A DNA stretch of 64,000 nt from Streptomyces sp. MST-110588 (GTDB taxonomy: Bacteria; Actinomycetota; Actinomycetes; Streptomycetales; Streptomycetaceae): the NCBI RefSeq assembly GCF_022695595.1, contig NZ_CP074380.1, positions 2,225,501 through 2,289,500 of the forward strand, given 5' to 3'. Every line of letters begins with the position of its first letter. Position 1 is the stretch's first letter. The position numbers were made by a program, and so were the translations under genes. The notes under the pieces are model-generated. The model searched no databases. It was not told where the DNA came from and saw nothing but the letters and a program-made list of their open reading frames with translations. Of the stretch, positions 56,697 through 64,000 are shown one piece after another.

Positions 56697-57683
56697 ATGA
56701 CCGCCATGACTGCCATGACCGATCCTCGTCACCCCCACCACGCCGCACACGAGCACTGCCAGTCCCTGCTGGACGCCATCGGCCGGTTCCGCCGTGCCGG
56801 GCTCGGCCAGGTCGCCGCCTGGGGCGACCACCTCGCCGCCGTGCTGCCCCTCGGCGGGCGGCTGCTGGCCGCCGGCAACGGCGGCAGCGCGGCGCAGGCC
56901 CAGCACCTGACCGCCGAACTGGTCGGCCGGTACCGCGACGAACGCCCCGCCTACTCCGCCATCGCCCTGCACGCGGAGACCTCCAGTGTCACGGCCATCG
57001 GCAACGACTACGGCTTCGAGGAGCTGTACGCGCGTCAGGTCGCCGCGCACGGACGGCCCGGCGACGTCCTGCTGCTGATGTCCACCTCCGGGCGCAGCCC
57101 CAACCTGCTGGCCGCGGCCGACACGGGCCGGGCGGCCGGGCTGCGGGTCTGGGCGATGACCGGGCCCCGCCCCAACCCGCTGGCCGCCCGCGCGGACGAG
57201 GCGCTGTGCATCGACGCGGACAGCACGGCGACCGTGCAGGAAGCGCACCTGGTGGCGCTGCACCTGCTGTGCGAGTCCTTCGACGCGGTGGTGGACGACC
57301 GGGCGGACACGGGGGCGCGGGCGGCGGGCGGTCCGACGGTGGCAGGAGCGGGCGCCGGCGCGGGAGCCGGCACGAGCGCGGGCGCGGGCGCCGGAGTGCG
57401 TGCGGGCGCGGGCACGGTACGGGAGCCGGTCGCGGCGGGTACGGGCACCGCGGCCGGTACGCCGGCGGGGCCGGTCACCTCGGCCGCACCACCGGGCACG
57501 ACCGACCCTTCCGACCCCTCCGCCACCTCGACGGCATCGGCCGCATCGGCCGCATCGGCCGCGTACGGAGATTCCGGGTCCCCCACTGCCGCTGGGTCCC
57601 CCACAGCCGCCGGGTCTCCCACGGTCACCGGATCTCACCACACCGGCGGACGCGCCCGCCCGCTCACCCGGGAGGCGCCGTGA
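56697..57683 (+). CDS. gmhA: Phosphoheptose isomerase GmhA with a long low-complexity tail
   Basis: SIS-domain isomerase converting sedoheptulose 7-phosphate to D-glycero-D-manno-heptose 7-phosphate. LLAAGNGGSAAQAQHLTAEL near 57-76 is the GmhA motif, and the zinc site is complete with spacing as in E. coli GmhA: H70, E74, Q181 and H189. Residues beyond 200 are a 128-residue Ala/Gly/Ser/Thr-rich tail with AGAGAGAGTSAG and SASAASAASAAY-type repeats, absent from known GmhA. Three in-frame starts (ATGACCGCC-ATGACTGCC-ATGACC) begin the gene; I use the first. Stop overlaps the hldE start (GTGA). Confidence 0.92.
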   Translation: MTAMTAMTDPRHPHHAAHEHCQSLLDAIGRFRRAGLGQVAAWGDHLAAVLPLGGRLLAAGNGGSAAQAQHLTAELVGRYRDERPAYSAIALHAETSSVTAIGNDYGFEELYARQVAAHGRPGDVLLLMSTSGRSPNLLAAADTGRAAGLRVWAMTGPRPNPLAARADEALCIDADSTATVQEAHLVALHLLCESFDAVVDDRADTGARAAGGPTVAGAGAGAGAGTSAGAGAGVRAGAGTVREPVAAGTGTAAGTPAGPVTSAAPPGTTDPSDPSATSTASAASAASAAYGDSGSPTAAGSPTAAGSPTVTGSHHTGGRARPLTREAP

Positions 57684-59224
57684 CGGAGAAGGAGCGGACA
57701 CCGCTGGTCGTCGTCGGTGACACGCTGCTCGACCGGGACATCGACGGCGAGGCCGGCCGGCTGGCGCCGGACGCGCCGGCCCCCGTCGTGGACGTCACGG
57801 GTGACCGCAGCCGGCCCGGCGGCGCGGGGCTGGCCGCCGCGCTGGCCGCCCGGGACGGCCGGGGCAGCCGTGACGTCGTGCTGGTCACCGCGCTCGGCAC
57901 GGACCGCGCCAGCGCGACCGTACGCGAGGCGCTGACCGCCTCCCGAATACGCCTGGCCGAACTGCCGCTGGACGGCACGCTGCCCGTCAAGACCCGGGTC
58001 CGTGTGGGCGACCGGCCGCTGGTACGGATCGACGACGGCGGCGGGTTGCCCGGCGAACCCGACGAGGCGGTGCGCGAGGTGCTGCGGAGCGCGCGTGCCG
58101 TGCTGGTCGCCGACTACGGCCGGGGCACCGTCCGCGCCCTGCGCCCGTACCTCGCCGAGGCCGCCCGACGGGTTCCGGTGCTGTGGGACCCGCACCCGCG
58201 CGGCGACGCGCCGGTTCCCGGCGTCCGGCTGGCCACCCCCAACGCCGCCGAGGCCCGCGCCCTGGTACCGTCCGACGGCACCGGCCCGGGGCCCACCGCG
58301 TCAGCCGTGCCCGCCGCGTCCGCCGCGTCAGCCGTGCCCGCCGGGGACGGCCCGCCGCCGCCCGCCCGGGACAGCCGGCTGCCGTCCGCGCAGGACGACT
58401 CGCTGCGCGCCCACGCGCTGCGCGGCGCACATCTGGCGGACCGCTGGCAGGTCGCCGCGGTGGCCGTCACGCTCGGCGCGCGCGGGGCGATGCTGACCCG
58501 CATCGGCAGCGACAGCCCGCTGCTGGTCCCGCCCGCCTACCCGGCCTCCGGCGATCCGTGCGGGGCCGGGGACTGCTTCGCGGCGGTGGCCGCCGCCGCG
58601 CTCGGTGACGGCGCCCTGCCCGAGGAGGCCGTCGAACGGGCGGTCGCCGAGGCCGCCGCGTTCGTCGCGGCGGGCGGCGCCGGCAACCCCGCCCTGTGGG
58701 ACGCACAGGACCCCGCTGCGGACCGACGGCCGCCGCTGTCCGACCCGTTCGCGCTCGCCGAGTCGGTACGCGCCCGGGGCGGCACGGTCGTCGCCACCGG
58801 CGGCTGCTTCGACCTGCTGCACGCCGGCCACGTCGGGCTGCTGGAGAGCGCCCGGCGGATCGGCGACTGCCTCATCGTCTGCGTCAACTCCGACGATTCC
58901 ATCCGCAGGCTCAAGGGCCCCGGCCGGCCGCTGACGCCCGAGGCCGACCGGGTACGGGTCCTGTCGGGCCTGGGCTCGGTGGACGCCGTGGCCGTCTTCG
59001 ACGAGGACACGCCGGAGGCGCTGCTGCGCCGGCTGCGCCCCGATGTGTGGGCCAAGGGCGGCGACTACACGGCCGAGACCCTGCCGGAGGCGGTGGCCCT
59101 GGGCGAATGGGGCGGCCAGACCGTCGTGCTGCCCTACCTGGCGGGCCGCTCCACCACCGAACTGGCCCGCCGCGCGGCCCTGGCCCGTACCCACACCCAC
59201 ACCACGACAGGAGCGGGCCGGTGA
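57680..59224 (+). CDS. hldE: Bifunctional heptose 7-phosphate kinase/heptose 1-phosphate adenylyltransferase
   Basis: Two-domain enzyme (514 residues) making D-glycero-beta-D-manno-heptose 1,7-bisphosphate and then ADP-heptose. PfkB kinase domain about 1-340: LVVVGDTLLDRDIDGEAGRL, PGGAGLAAALAA and GAGD at 295-298. Adenylyltransferase domain about 365-510: VVATGGCFDLLHAGHVGLLE with HAGH at 381-384, then VCVNSDDSIRRLKGPGRPL, RVRVLSGLGSVDAVAVFDED, and WAKGGDYTAE. An Ala/Pro/Ser-rich insert (about 199-238) interrupts the kinase domain; overall length is close to E. coli HldE. GTG overlaps the gmhA stop. The nucleotide (ADP) is inferred from the family. Confidence 0.94.
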   Translation: MTEKERTPLVVVGDTLLDRDIDGEAGRLAPDAPAPVVDVTGDRSRPGGAGLAAALAARDGRGSRDVVLVTALGTDRASATVREALTASRIRLAELPLDGTLPVKTRVRVGDRPLVRIDDGGGLPGEPDEAVREVLRSARAVLVADYGRGTVRALRPYLAEAARRVPVLWDPHPRGDAPVPGVRLATPNAAEARALVPSDGTGPGPTASAVPAASAASAVPAGDGPPPPARDSRLPSAQDDSLRAHALRGAHLADRWQVAAVAVTLGARGAMLTRIGSDSPLLVPPAYPASGDPCGAGDCFAAVAAAALGDGALPEEAVERAVAEAAAFVAAGGAGNPALWDAQDPAADRRPPLSDPFALAESVRARGGTVVATGGCFDLLHAGHVGLLESARRIGDCLIVCVNSDDSIRRLKGPGRPLTPEADRVRVLSGLGSVDAVAVFDEDTPEALLRRLRPDVWAKGGDYTAETLPEAVALGEWGGQTVVLPYLAGRSTTELARRAALARTHTHTTTGAGR

Positions 59225-60618
59225 ACGGGCGGAGGACCGACGGGGCACGGACCGGCACGGCACGGGCCGATGCGGCACGAACCGGCACGCCACAGGCCGA
59301 GGCCGACATGGCACAGCCCAACGCGACACGCCCCGCCCCCGCCGGAGACGCCCCGCGCCCCCGCGTCCTGGTCCTGCGGGCACTGGGGCTCGGCGATCTG
59401 CTGACGGCGGTGCCCGCGCTGCGCGCGCTGCGGGCCGCCTGCCCCGGGCACGAGATCGTGCTGGCGGCGCCCGGCCGGCTCGCCGAGGCCGCCGCGGCCA
59501 CCGGCGTCGTCGACCGGCTGCTGCCCGCCGAGGCGCCGGACCGCGCCGTGCCGCGCACGCTGGAGTGGACCGGCCCGCCCCCCGCCCTCGCGGTGGACCT
59601 GCACGGCAACGGCCCGCCCAGCCACCTCCTGCTGCGCGCCCTGCGGCCGGCCCGGCTGTTCGCGTACGCCCATCCCGTCACCCCGGACGTGCCCGGTCCC
59701 CGCTGGCAGGAGGACGAGCACGAGCGCGTCCGCTGGTGCCGGCTCCTGGAGTGGTACGGCGTCCCCGCCGACCCCGACGACCTGCGGATACCACCGCCCG
59801 CCGGGCCTTCCCCGGCCCCCGGCGCGGTCGTGGTCCACCCCGGCGCCGACGCCGCGGCCAGGCGGTGGCCGCCGGAACGGTTCGCCGCCGTCGCCCGCAC
59901 CCTCCATCGCGCGGGGCACCGGGTCGTGGTGACCGCGGGCGCCGGCGAGGGTCCGCTCGCCCGCCAGGTCGTCGAGCGGGCCGGGCTGCCGGACTCCGCC
60001 GTCGTGGGCGGCGCGGCGGACGTGCCCTTCGGCGAACTGGCCGCGCTGGTGGCCCACGCCCGGGCCGTCGTGGTCGGGGACACCGGGCTCGCCCACCTCG
60101 CCAGTGCGCTGGGCACGCCGTCCGTGGTGCTGTTCGGGCCGGTCTCCCCGCGGCTGTGGGGACCGCCGCGCTCGTCCCGGCACCGGGTGCTGTGGCACCC
60201 GGACCGCGGGGACCTGGCGCGCCCGGGTGACGCGCACGGTGCGCGGCCCGACGGCCGGCTGCTGCGCGTCACGGTGGCCGAGGTCCTCGACGAGCTGGCC
60301 GAGCTGCCCGGATTCACGTCCGGCGGGGTACGTCCCGACGCGCCCCCGCCCGTACGCGTAGAGCCCGCCGAGACCGGCCCGGAGCCCGAAGCCGGACCCG
60401 GAACCGGAATCGGAACCGGCCCCGGAACGGGAACCGAGTCGGGACCCGCCCCCAGCCCCAGCCCCAGCCCCAGCCCCGACCCCGAGCCCGAAACCGCAGC
60501 TCGACCCTCGCCCGAAGCTCAACCCGCACCCCGACCCGCCTCCGGTCCCGGCCCCGGGCCCCAGGAGGCCCCCTCATCCGACCGCATCCGCACACGTCCT
60601 ACCGAGCCGGTGTCATGA
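59221..60618 (+). CDS. Family 9 glycosyltransferase, heptosyltransferase-like (2)
   Basis: The second GT9 enzyme. RVLVLRALGLGDLLTAVPAL is the family N-terminus after a 45-residue low-complexity leader; PALAVDLHGNGPPSHLLLRA, GAVVVHPGADAAARRWPPER (donor motif) and VVVGDTGLAHLASALGTPSV follow; PVSPRLWGPP near the end matches heptosyltransferases. The C-terminus is a repetitive Gly/Thr/Glu/Pro/Ser tail (GTGIGTGPGTGTESGP and PSPSPSPSPD) unlike known enzymes. GTG overlaps the hldE stop; its stop overlaps the next GT2 start. Confidence 0.88.
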   Translation: MNGRRTDGARTGTARADAARTGTPQAEADMAQPNATRPAPAGDAPRPRVLVLRALGLGDLLTAVPALRALRAACPGHEIVLAAPGRLAEAAAATGVVDRLLPAEAPDRAVPRTLEWTGPPPALAVDLHGNGPPSHLLLRALRPARLFAYAHPVTPDVPGPRWQEDEHERVRWCRLLEWYGVPADPDDLRIPPPAGPSPAPGAVVVHPGADAAARRWPPERFAAVARTLHRAGHRVVVTAGAGEGPLARQVVERAGLPDSAVVGGAADVPFGELAALVAHARAVVVGDTGLAHLASALGTPSVVLFGPVSPRLWGPPRSSRHRVLWHPDRGDLARPGDAHGARPDGRLLRVTVAEVLDELAELPGFTSGGVRPDAPPPVRVEPAETGPEPEAGPGTGIGTGPGTGTESGPAPSPSPSPSPDPEPETAARPSPEAQPAPRPASGPGPGPQEAPSSDRIRTRPTEPVS

Positions 60619-61874
60619 GCGCAATCAGGTCATCCCCGTCCTCTCCGCCAACCCCGTCCTCTCCGTCAACCCCGTCACCCCCGTCAACTTCGTCGGTCCC
60701 GTCGTCCTCGTCGTCCGCTTCCGCGGCGGCCGAGCCCCGGGTCGGCGTCGTGGTGATCACCCGCAACCGGCGTGAGCGCCTGCTCGGCACCCTGGACCGC
60801 CTCGCCGCGCTGCCCGAGCGCCCGCCCGTCGCCGTCGTCGACAACGGCTCGACGGACGGCACCGCGCGCGCCGTACGGGACCGCCACCCGCAGGTCCGTC
60901 TGCTGACCCCACGACGCAACCTCGGCGCGGTCGGCCGCAACGTGGGCGCCGCCGCGCTGCACACCCCGTACGTGGCCTTCGCCGATGACGACTCCTGGTG
61001 GGAGCCGGGCGCCCTGGACCGTGCCGCCGCGCTGTTCGACGGCCATCCCCGGCTCGGGCTGATCGCCGCCGCGGTGCGCGTGGGCCGGGAGGGCCGGCCC
61101 GACCCGCTCAACGAGGTGCTGGCGGCCTCGCCCCTGGGCCGGGCCTCCGACCTGCCGGGCCCCTCGGTGCTGGGGTTCCTGGCGTGCGCGGCGGTCGTAC
61201 GGCGTGAGGCGTTCCTCGGTGCCGGCGGCTTCGACCGGGTCCTGCACTTCGGCGGTGAGGAGGAACTGCTCGCCCTCGAACTGGCCACCCGCGGCTGGGG
61301 CCTGGCCCACTGCCCGCAGGTGATCGCCTGGCACGACCCGGACCCCGGGCCCCGCGCCGGCCGCTCGGCCCGGATGCTGCGCAACGAACTGCTCACCGCC
61401 TGGATGCGCCGGCCCCTGCCGCGCGCGGCATCCCGTACGTGGTCGCTGCTGCGCGCCTGCCCCAGGGACCCCGAGGCCCGGGATGCCCTGGCGGGCGCCG
61501 TCCGCCGGCTGCCCGCCGCGGTCTCCCGCCGCCGGGTGGTCCCTCCCTGGGTGGAGCACGGCGTACGGATCCTGGAGGGCGGCCGGTCCCAGCGGGAGCG
61601 CCGTACCGCGCATTCCCCGCAGGAGCGCCGTACCGCGAACGACGAGCCGGACGCCGGCCGCCCGCCGGAATCCGCCGCCCCCTGTCCGTCTCCGGCCGCC
61701 CCTCCGCCCGAGCCCCCGCCCCTGAACCCGTCCCCACACCCGCACCCGCACCCGCACCTGAACCCGTCCCCGCCGGCCGGCGGGGCGGCCGACGAGCGGC
61801 CTTCGCGTACCTCGATCGCCGCGCTGCACACCCTGCGGGCCACCAGCACCGAAGCCGGGGGAGAGCTGCCGTGA
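60615..61874 (+). CDS. Family 2 glycosyltransferase, paralog A
   Basis: GT-A enzyme: VGVVVITRNRRERLLGTLDR, VDNGSTDGTARAVRDRHPQV, LLTPRRNLGAVGRNVGAAAL, FADDDSWWEPGAL (DxD motif) and FGGEEELLALELATRGWGLA. Before them is a Ser/Pro-rich N-terminus (SPPTPSSPSTPSPPSTSS) and after them a Pro/His-rich tail (PSPHPHPHPHLNPSP). It is followed by a close paralog (61871-62874) with which it shares the first 150 residues and the gene arrangement. Start overlaps the GT9 stop, stop overlaps the paralog start. Confidence 0.87.
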   Translation: MSAIRSSPSSPPTPSSPSTPSPPSTSSVPSSSSSASAAAEPRVGVVVITRNRRERLLGTLDRLAALPERPPVAVVDNGSTDGTARAVRDRHPQVRLLTPRRNLGAVGRNVGAAALHTPYVAFADDDSWWEPGALDRAAALFDGHPRLGLIAAAVRVGREGRPDPLNEVLAASPLGRASDLPGPSVLGFLACAAVVRREAFLGAGGFDRVLHFGGEEELLALELATRGWGLAHCPQVIAWHDPDPGPRAGRSARMLRNELLTAWMRRPLPRAASRTWSLLRACPRDPEARDALAGAVRRLPAAVSRRRVVPPWVEHGVRILEGGRSQRERRTAHSPQERRTANDEPDAGRPPESAAPCPSPAAPPPEPPPLNPSPHPHPHPHLNPSPPAGGAADERPSRTSIAALHTLRATSTEAGGELP

Positions 61875-62874
61875 CCGACCACCGCACCACCGTCGTCGTC
61901 ATCACCCGCGACCGGCGCGAGGAGTTGCTGCACACCCTGGGCCGGCTGACGGCGCTGCCCGAACGGCCACCGGTGACCGTGGTCGACAACGCCTCGTCCG
62001 ACGGCACGGCGCGGGCGGTGCGCGAGCGCTTCCCCGCCGTACGGTTGCTGACCCCGGGCCGCAACCTCGGCGCGGTCGGCCGCAATCTCGCCGCCCGCAC
62101 GGCCACCACGCCCTACCTGGCCTTCTGTGACGACGACTCGTGGTGGGAGCCCGGCTCGCTGGCGGGGGCCGCCGACCTCCTGGACGCCCACCGCCGGCTC
62201 GCCGCCGTCACGGCCCGTATCCTCGTCCATCCGCATCCGGACGCCGCACCTCACAGCGGCACGGGTGACCGTACGGGCGCGCTCCCCGAACCACACGAGG
62301 GCCCCGAACCGTACGAGGGCCCCGAACCGTACGAGGGCCCGAACCGTACGAGGACCCCATCGTCCAGGAGCTGCGGCACTCCCCGATCCCCGGTCCGGAC
62401 TGGCTGCCGGGCCCCGCGCTCGGTTCCTTCCTCGCCGCGGCAACCGTGCTGCGTACCGACTGCTTCCGCTCGGCGGGCGGCTTCTCGCCCCGGCTGTGGC
62501 TGGGCGGCGAGGAGGAACTGCTCGCCGCCGACCTCGCCGCGCGCGGCTGGTGGCTCGCCTACGCCGACGGCCTGACGGTCCATCACCGGCCCTCGCCGCG
62601 CCGGGACGCGACCCTGCGCCGCCGGCACGGCATCCGCAACACCCTGTGGTTCACCTGGCTGCGCCGCTCGGCGCCGTCGGCCCTGCGCCGTACGGCACAC
62701 CTGGCGCGGACCGTGCCGCGCGATGCCACGTCCGTACGGGCCTTCGCCGAGGCCGCCGCGGGCGCCCCGTGGGTGCTGCGCGAACGCCGCCCGCTGCCCC
62801 GGGACGTCGAGCAGCGGCTGCGGCTCCTGGAGGCCCCGCAGAAGGCATCGGCCGCCCGCCGCTATGTCGGGTGA
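61871..62874 (+). CDS. Family 2 glycosyltransferase, paralog B, one frameshift
   Basis: GT-A enzyme closely related to the preceding gene: VVVITRDRREELLHTLGRLT, VDNASSDGTARAVRERFPAV, LLTPGRNLGAVGRNLAARTA and FCDDDSWWEPGSL. The frame then enters three copies of an E-P-Y-E-G-P repeat and is lost at 62338-62340; adding one C to the CCC there restores EDPIVQELRHSPIPGPDWLP and the rest of the enzyme (FLAAATVLRTDCFRSAGGFS, LWLGGEEELLAADLAARGWW). The gene is probably intact in the cell. GTG overlaps the paralog A stop. Confidence 0.82.
62295..62352. repeat. CCCCGAACCGTACGAGGG-type repeat at a frame break
   Basis: Three units of (C)CCCGAACCGTACGAGGG, at about 62302, 62320 and 62338, inside the paralog B gene. 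The first two have four C bases and the third has three, which is where the reading frame is lost. Confidence 0.8.
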
Positions 62875-62941
62875 ACGCCGTGCCGGGTGAGGGTGAGCGG
62901 CGCCGCCCGGCCGGGGAGTCGGGCCGCAGGGGAGGGAAGCC

Positions 62942-62965
62942 ATGACGGAGGGAGGGACGCCATGA
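62942..62965 (+). CDS. Seven-codon leader peptide ORF coupled to the pyruvyltransferase gene
   Basis: ATG at 62942 begins M-T-E-G-G-T-P, and its TGA (62963-62965) overlaps the ATG at 62962 of the next gene. It has its own GGGAGGGAAG ribosome site. The DNA GGGAGGGANGCCATGACGGA is present twice in tandem, so this is a duplication of the ribosome site and start. Whether it is translated is not known. Confidence 0.45.
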   Translation: MTEGGTP

Positions 62966-63960
62966 CGGACGTCGTGGCACAGGCCGGGGCCCGCCCGGCC
63001 CGGGAGACGTGCCCGGCCCGGGTGACCCGCCCGGCCCGGGTCCTGCTCACCGGCTGGTTCAGCTTCCTGCACGGGGAGGTCACGGCGGGCGACATGCTCG
63101 CCGCCGAGGCGGTGCGGGACACACTGCGCGCCGCCTCCATCCCCCATGAGACGGCCTGGTCACCGGTGTTCCGCCCCGGGGCGCTGTGCCTGGAGGACGC
63201 CGACCCGGAGCAGTACACGCACGTCGTCTTCACCTGCGGTCCGCTGCACTCCCACCCGGCGCCGGACGGCGGCCCGAGCCCGCTGCTGGGTCTGCACGAC
63301 CGCTTCGCGCGCTGCCGCCGGATCGCCGTCGGCGTCTCCGTGCCCGATCCGGCCGACCCGGCCGTGACCCGGTTCGACGATCTGCTGCCCCGGGACACGG
63401 CGGGCCGCGCGCAGCCGGCCGGTGACCTGAGTGTGCACGCGCCCCTGCCGGCGCCGGTCCCGGTCCTCGGGGTCATCCAGACGCAGGGCCAGCACGAGTA
63501 CGGGTCCCGGCGGCGGCACGGCGAGGTCGCCCGGTCACTGGACCGGTGGCTCGGCACGCTGGAGGCGGCGCGGCTGCCGCTGGACACCCGGCTGGACTCC
63601 CGCGACTGGCGACTGCCGGCGACCCCCGGGCAACTGCACAGCGTCCTGTCCCGGCTGGACGCCGTGGTCACCACCCGGCTGCACGGGCTGGTCCTGGCCC
63701 TTCGGGCCGGCGTCCCGGCGCTGGCCGTGGATCCCGTGGCGGGCGGGGCGAAGGTCAGGGCCCAGGCGACGGCGCTGGGCTGGCCCGCGGTCCTGCCGTA
63801 CGAAGCGGTCCGGCCGGCGAGCCTGGACCGGCTGCTGGCCTGGTGTCTGTCGCCGGAAGGGCGGCAGCGGGCCGCCGATGCCGCCGCCCGCACCGACGGC
63901 GTGCGCCCGCCGGGCGAGGACGGTCTGCTGCCCGGTCTCCTCCGGCGTCTGGGCCACTGA
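62962..63960 (+). CDS. Polysaccharide pyruvyltransferase-like protein
   Basis: A 332-residue protein resembling the polysaccharide pyruvyltransferase family, which adds a pyruvate ketal from PEP to a sugar. Seen: RVLLTGWFSFLHGEVTAGDM, THVVFTCGPLHSHP, VPVLGVIQTQGQHEYGSRRR and, near the C-terminus, VTTRLHGLVLALRAGVPALA, the family R-x-H-x-L motif. Start ATG at 62962 with GGGAGGGAC, preferred over a longer reading to 62887. Coupled to a short leader peptide. Last complete gene of the cluster; 40 bases remain in the window. Confidence 0.78.
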   Translation: MTDVVAQAGARPARETCPARVTRPARVLLTGWFSFLHGEVTAGDMLAAEAVRDTLRAASIPHETAWSPVFRPGALCLEDADPEQYTHVVFTCGPLHSHPAPDGGPSPLLGLHDRFARCRRIAVGVSVPDPADPAVTRFDDLLPRDTAGRAQPAGDLSVHAPLPAPVPVLGVIQTQGQHEYGSRRRHGEVARSLDRWLGTLEAARLPLDTRLDSRDWRLPATPGQLHSVLSRLDAVVTTRLHGLVLALRAGVPALAVDPVAGGAKVRAQATALGWPAVLPYEAVRPASLDRLLAWCLSPEGRQRAADAAARTDGVRPPGEDGLLPGLLRRLGH

Positions 63961-64000
63961 TGCGCCCGGAGCATTGAGGGCCCGCGGTCAGGCTGGGCGG

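Noticed and set aside
55772..59224. A 1,150-codon open frame covering the GT4, gmhA and hldE region
   Set aside because: Its first 1,900 bases are an alternative frame of GT4 and gmhA without protein motifs; only the end, from GTG 57680, is hldE.

Overview
The window is a very GC-rich actinobacterial chromosome segment, almost certainly from Streptomyces or a close relative. The support is the frequent GTG starts, several genes whose -10 box sits 6-7 bases before the start codon (leaderless mRNAs), XRE/DUF397 regulatory pairs, HATPase anti-sigma-like proteins and a SigB/F/G-type sigma factor. No rRNA, tRNA, insertion sequence, prophage or CRISPR array was seen.

Layout. 1-5 kb (minus strand): the start of ligA, a B12-independent methionine synthase-like protein, a 14-helix MFS exporter with its MarR regulator, an SDR and a LOG-family protein. 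5-9 kb: gdhA and a MurJ flippase gene with a frame break. 9.4-11.6 kb: an anti-sigma-type ATPase and an XRE-DUF397 pair that has been tandemly duplicated, with decay of the second XRE copy. 11.5-15.6 kb: mnmA and a cysteine desulfurase (the tRNA thiolation pair), separated by a Tat-type amidase and a HigBA-type toxin-antitoxin module. 15.7-20.8 kb: a small secreted Cys-rich protein, an epoxide hydrolase/dehalogenase-like enzyme, a YefM/RelE toxin-antitoxin module with TGTACA operators, a thioesterase, a TRIC-type channel and a secreted M1 aminopeptidase. 20.9-27.2 kb: a complete peptide ABC importer (C-A-B-D-F order). 27.7-31.6 kb: two SseB-like proteins, a secreted Ala-rich protein and a P-loop kinase.

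31.8-36.9 kb is a glycine/serine module: a tandem glycine riboswitch, gcvT, gcvH, glyA and sdaA, together converting excess glycine to serine and then pyruvate (gcvP must lie elsewhere). 37-47.9 kb holds a hypothetical gene next to a ten-copy 19-bp dyad array, an MFS transporter, an SDR, cell-surface and secreted proteins, topoisomerase IB, DUF5709, a phosphoribosyltransferase, an anti-sigma-type ATPase, a sigma factor and a DUF2795 protein with a SigB-like promoter; this looks like a stress/accessory block.

48-64 kb is the most interesting region: a 16-kb, mostly translationally coupled surface-glycan cluster. It carries a UDP-glucuronate decarboxylase-like enzyme, a carbamoyltransferase, the full ADP-heptose set (GmhA, GmhB and a fused HldE), two GT9 heptosyltransferase-like enzymes, two GT4-type and three GT2-type glycosyltransferases, and a pyruvyltransferase-like protein. 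ADP-heptose is classically a precursor of Gram-negative LPS, so its use here in a Gram-positive bacterium points to an uncharacterised heptose-containing glycan.

A cross-cutting caution: six otherwise intact genes (murJ, the secreted Cys-rich gene, sseB-1, the second MFS gene, the UXS-like gene and the last GT2 gene) are each restored by adding one C (G on the other strand) to a short homopolymer. This pattern suggests systematic base-calling deletions more than true gene death.
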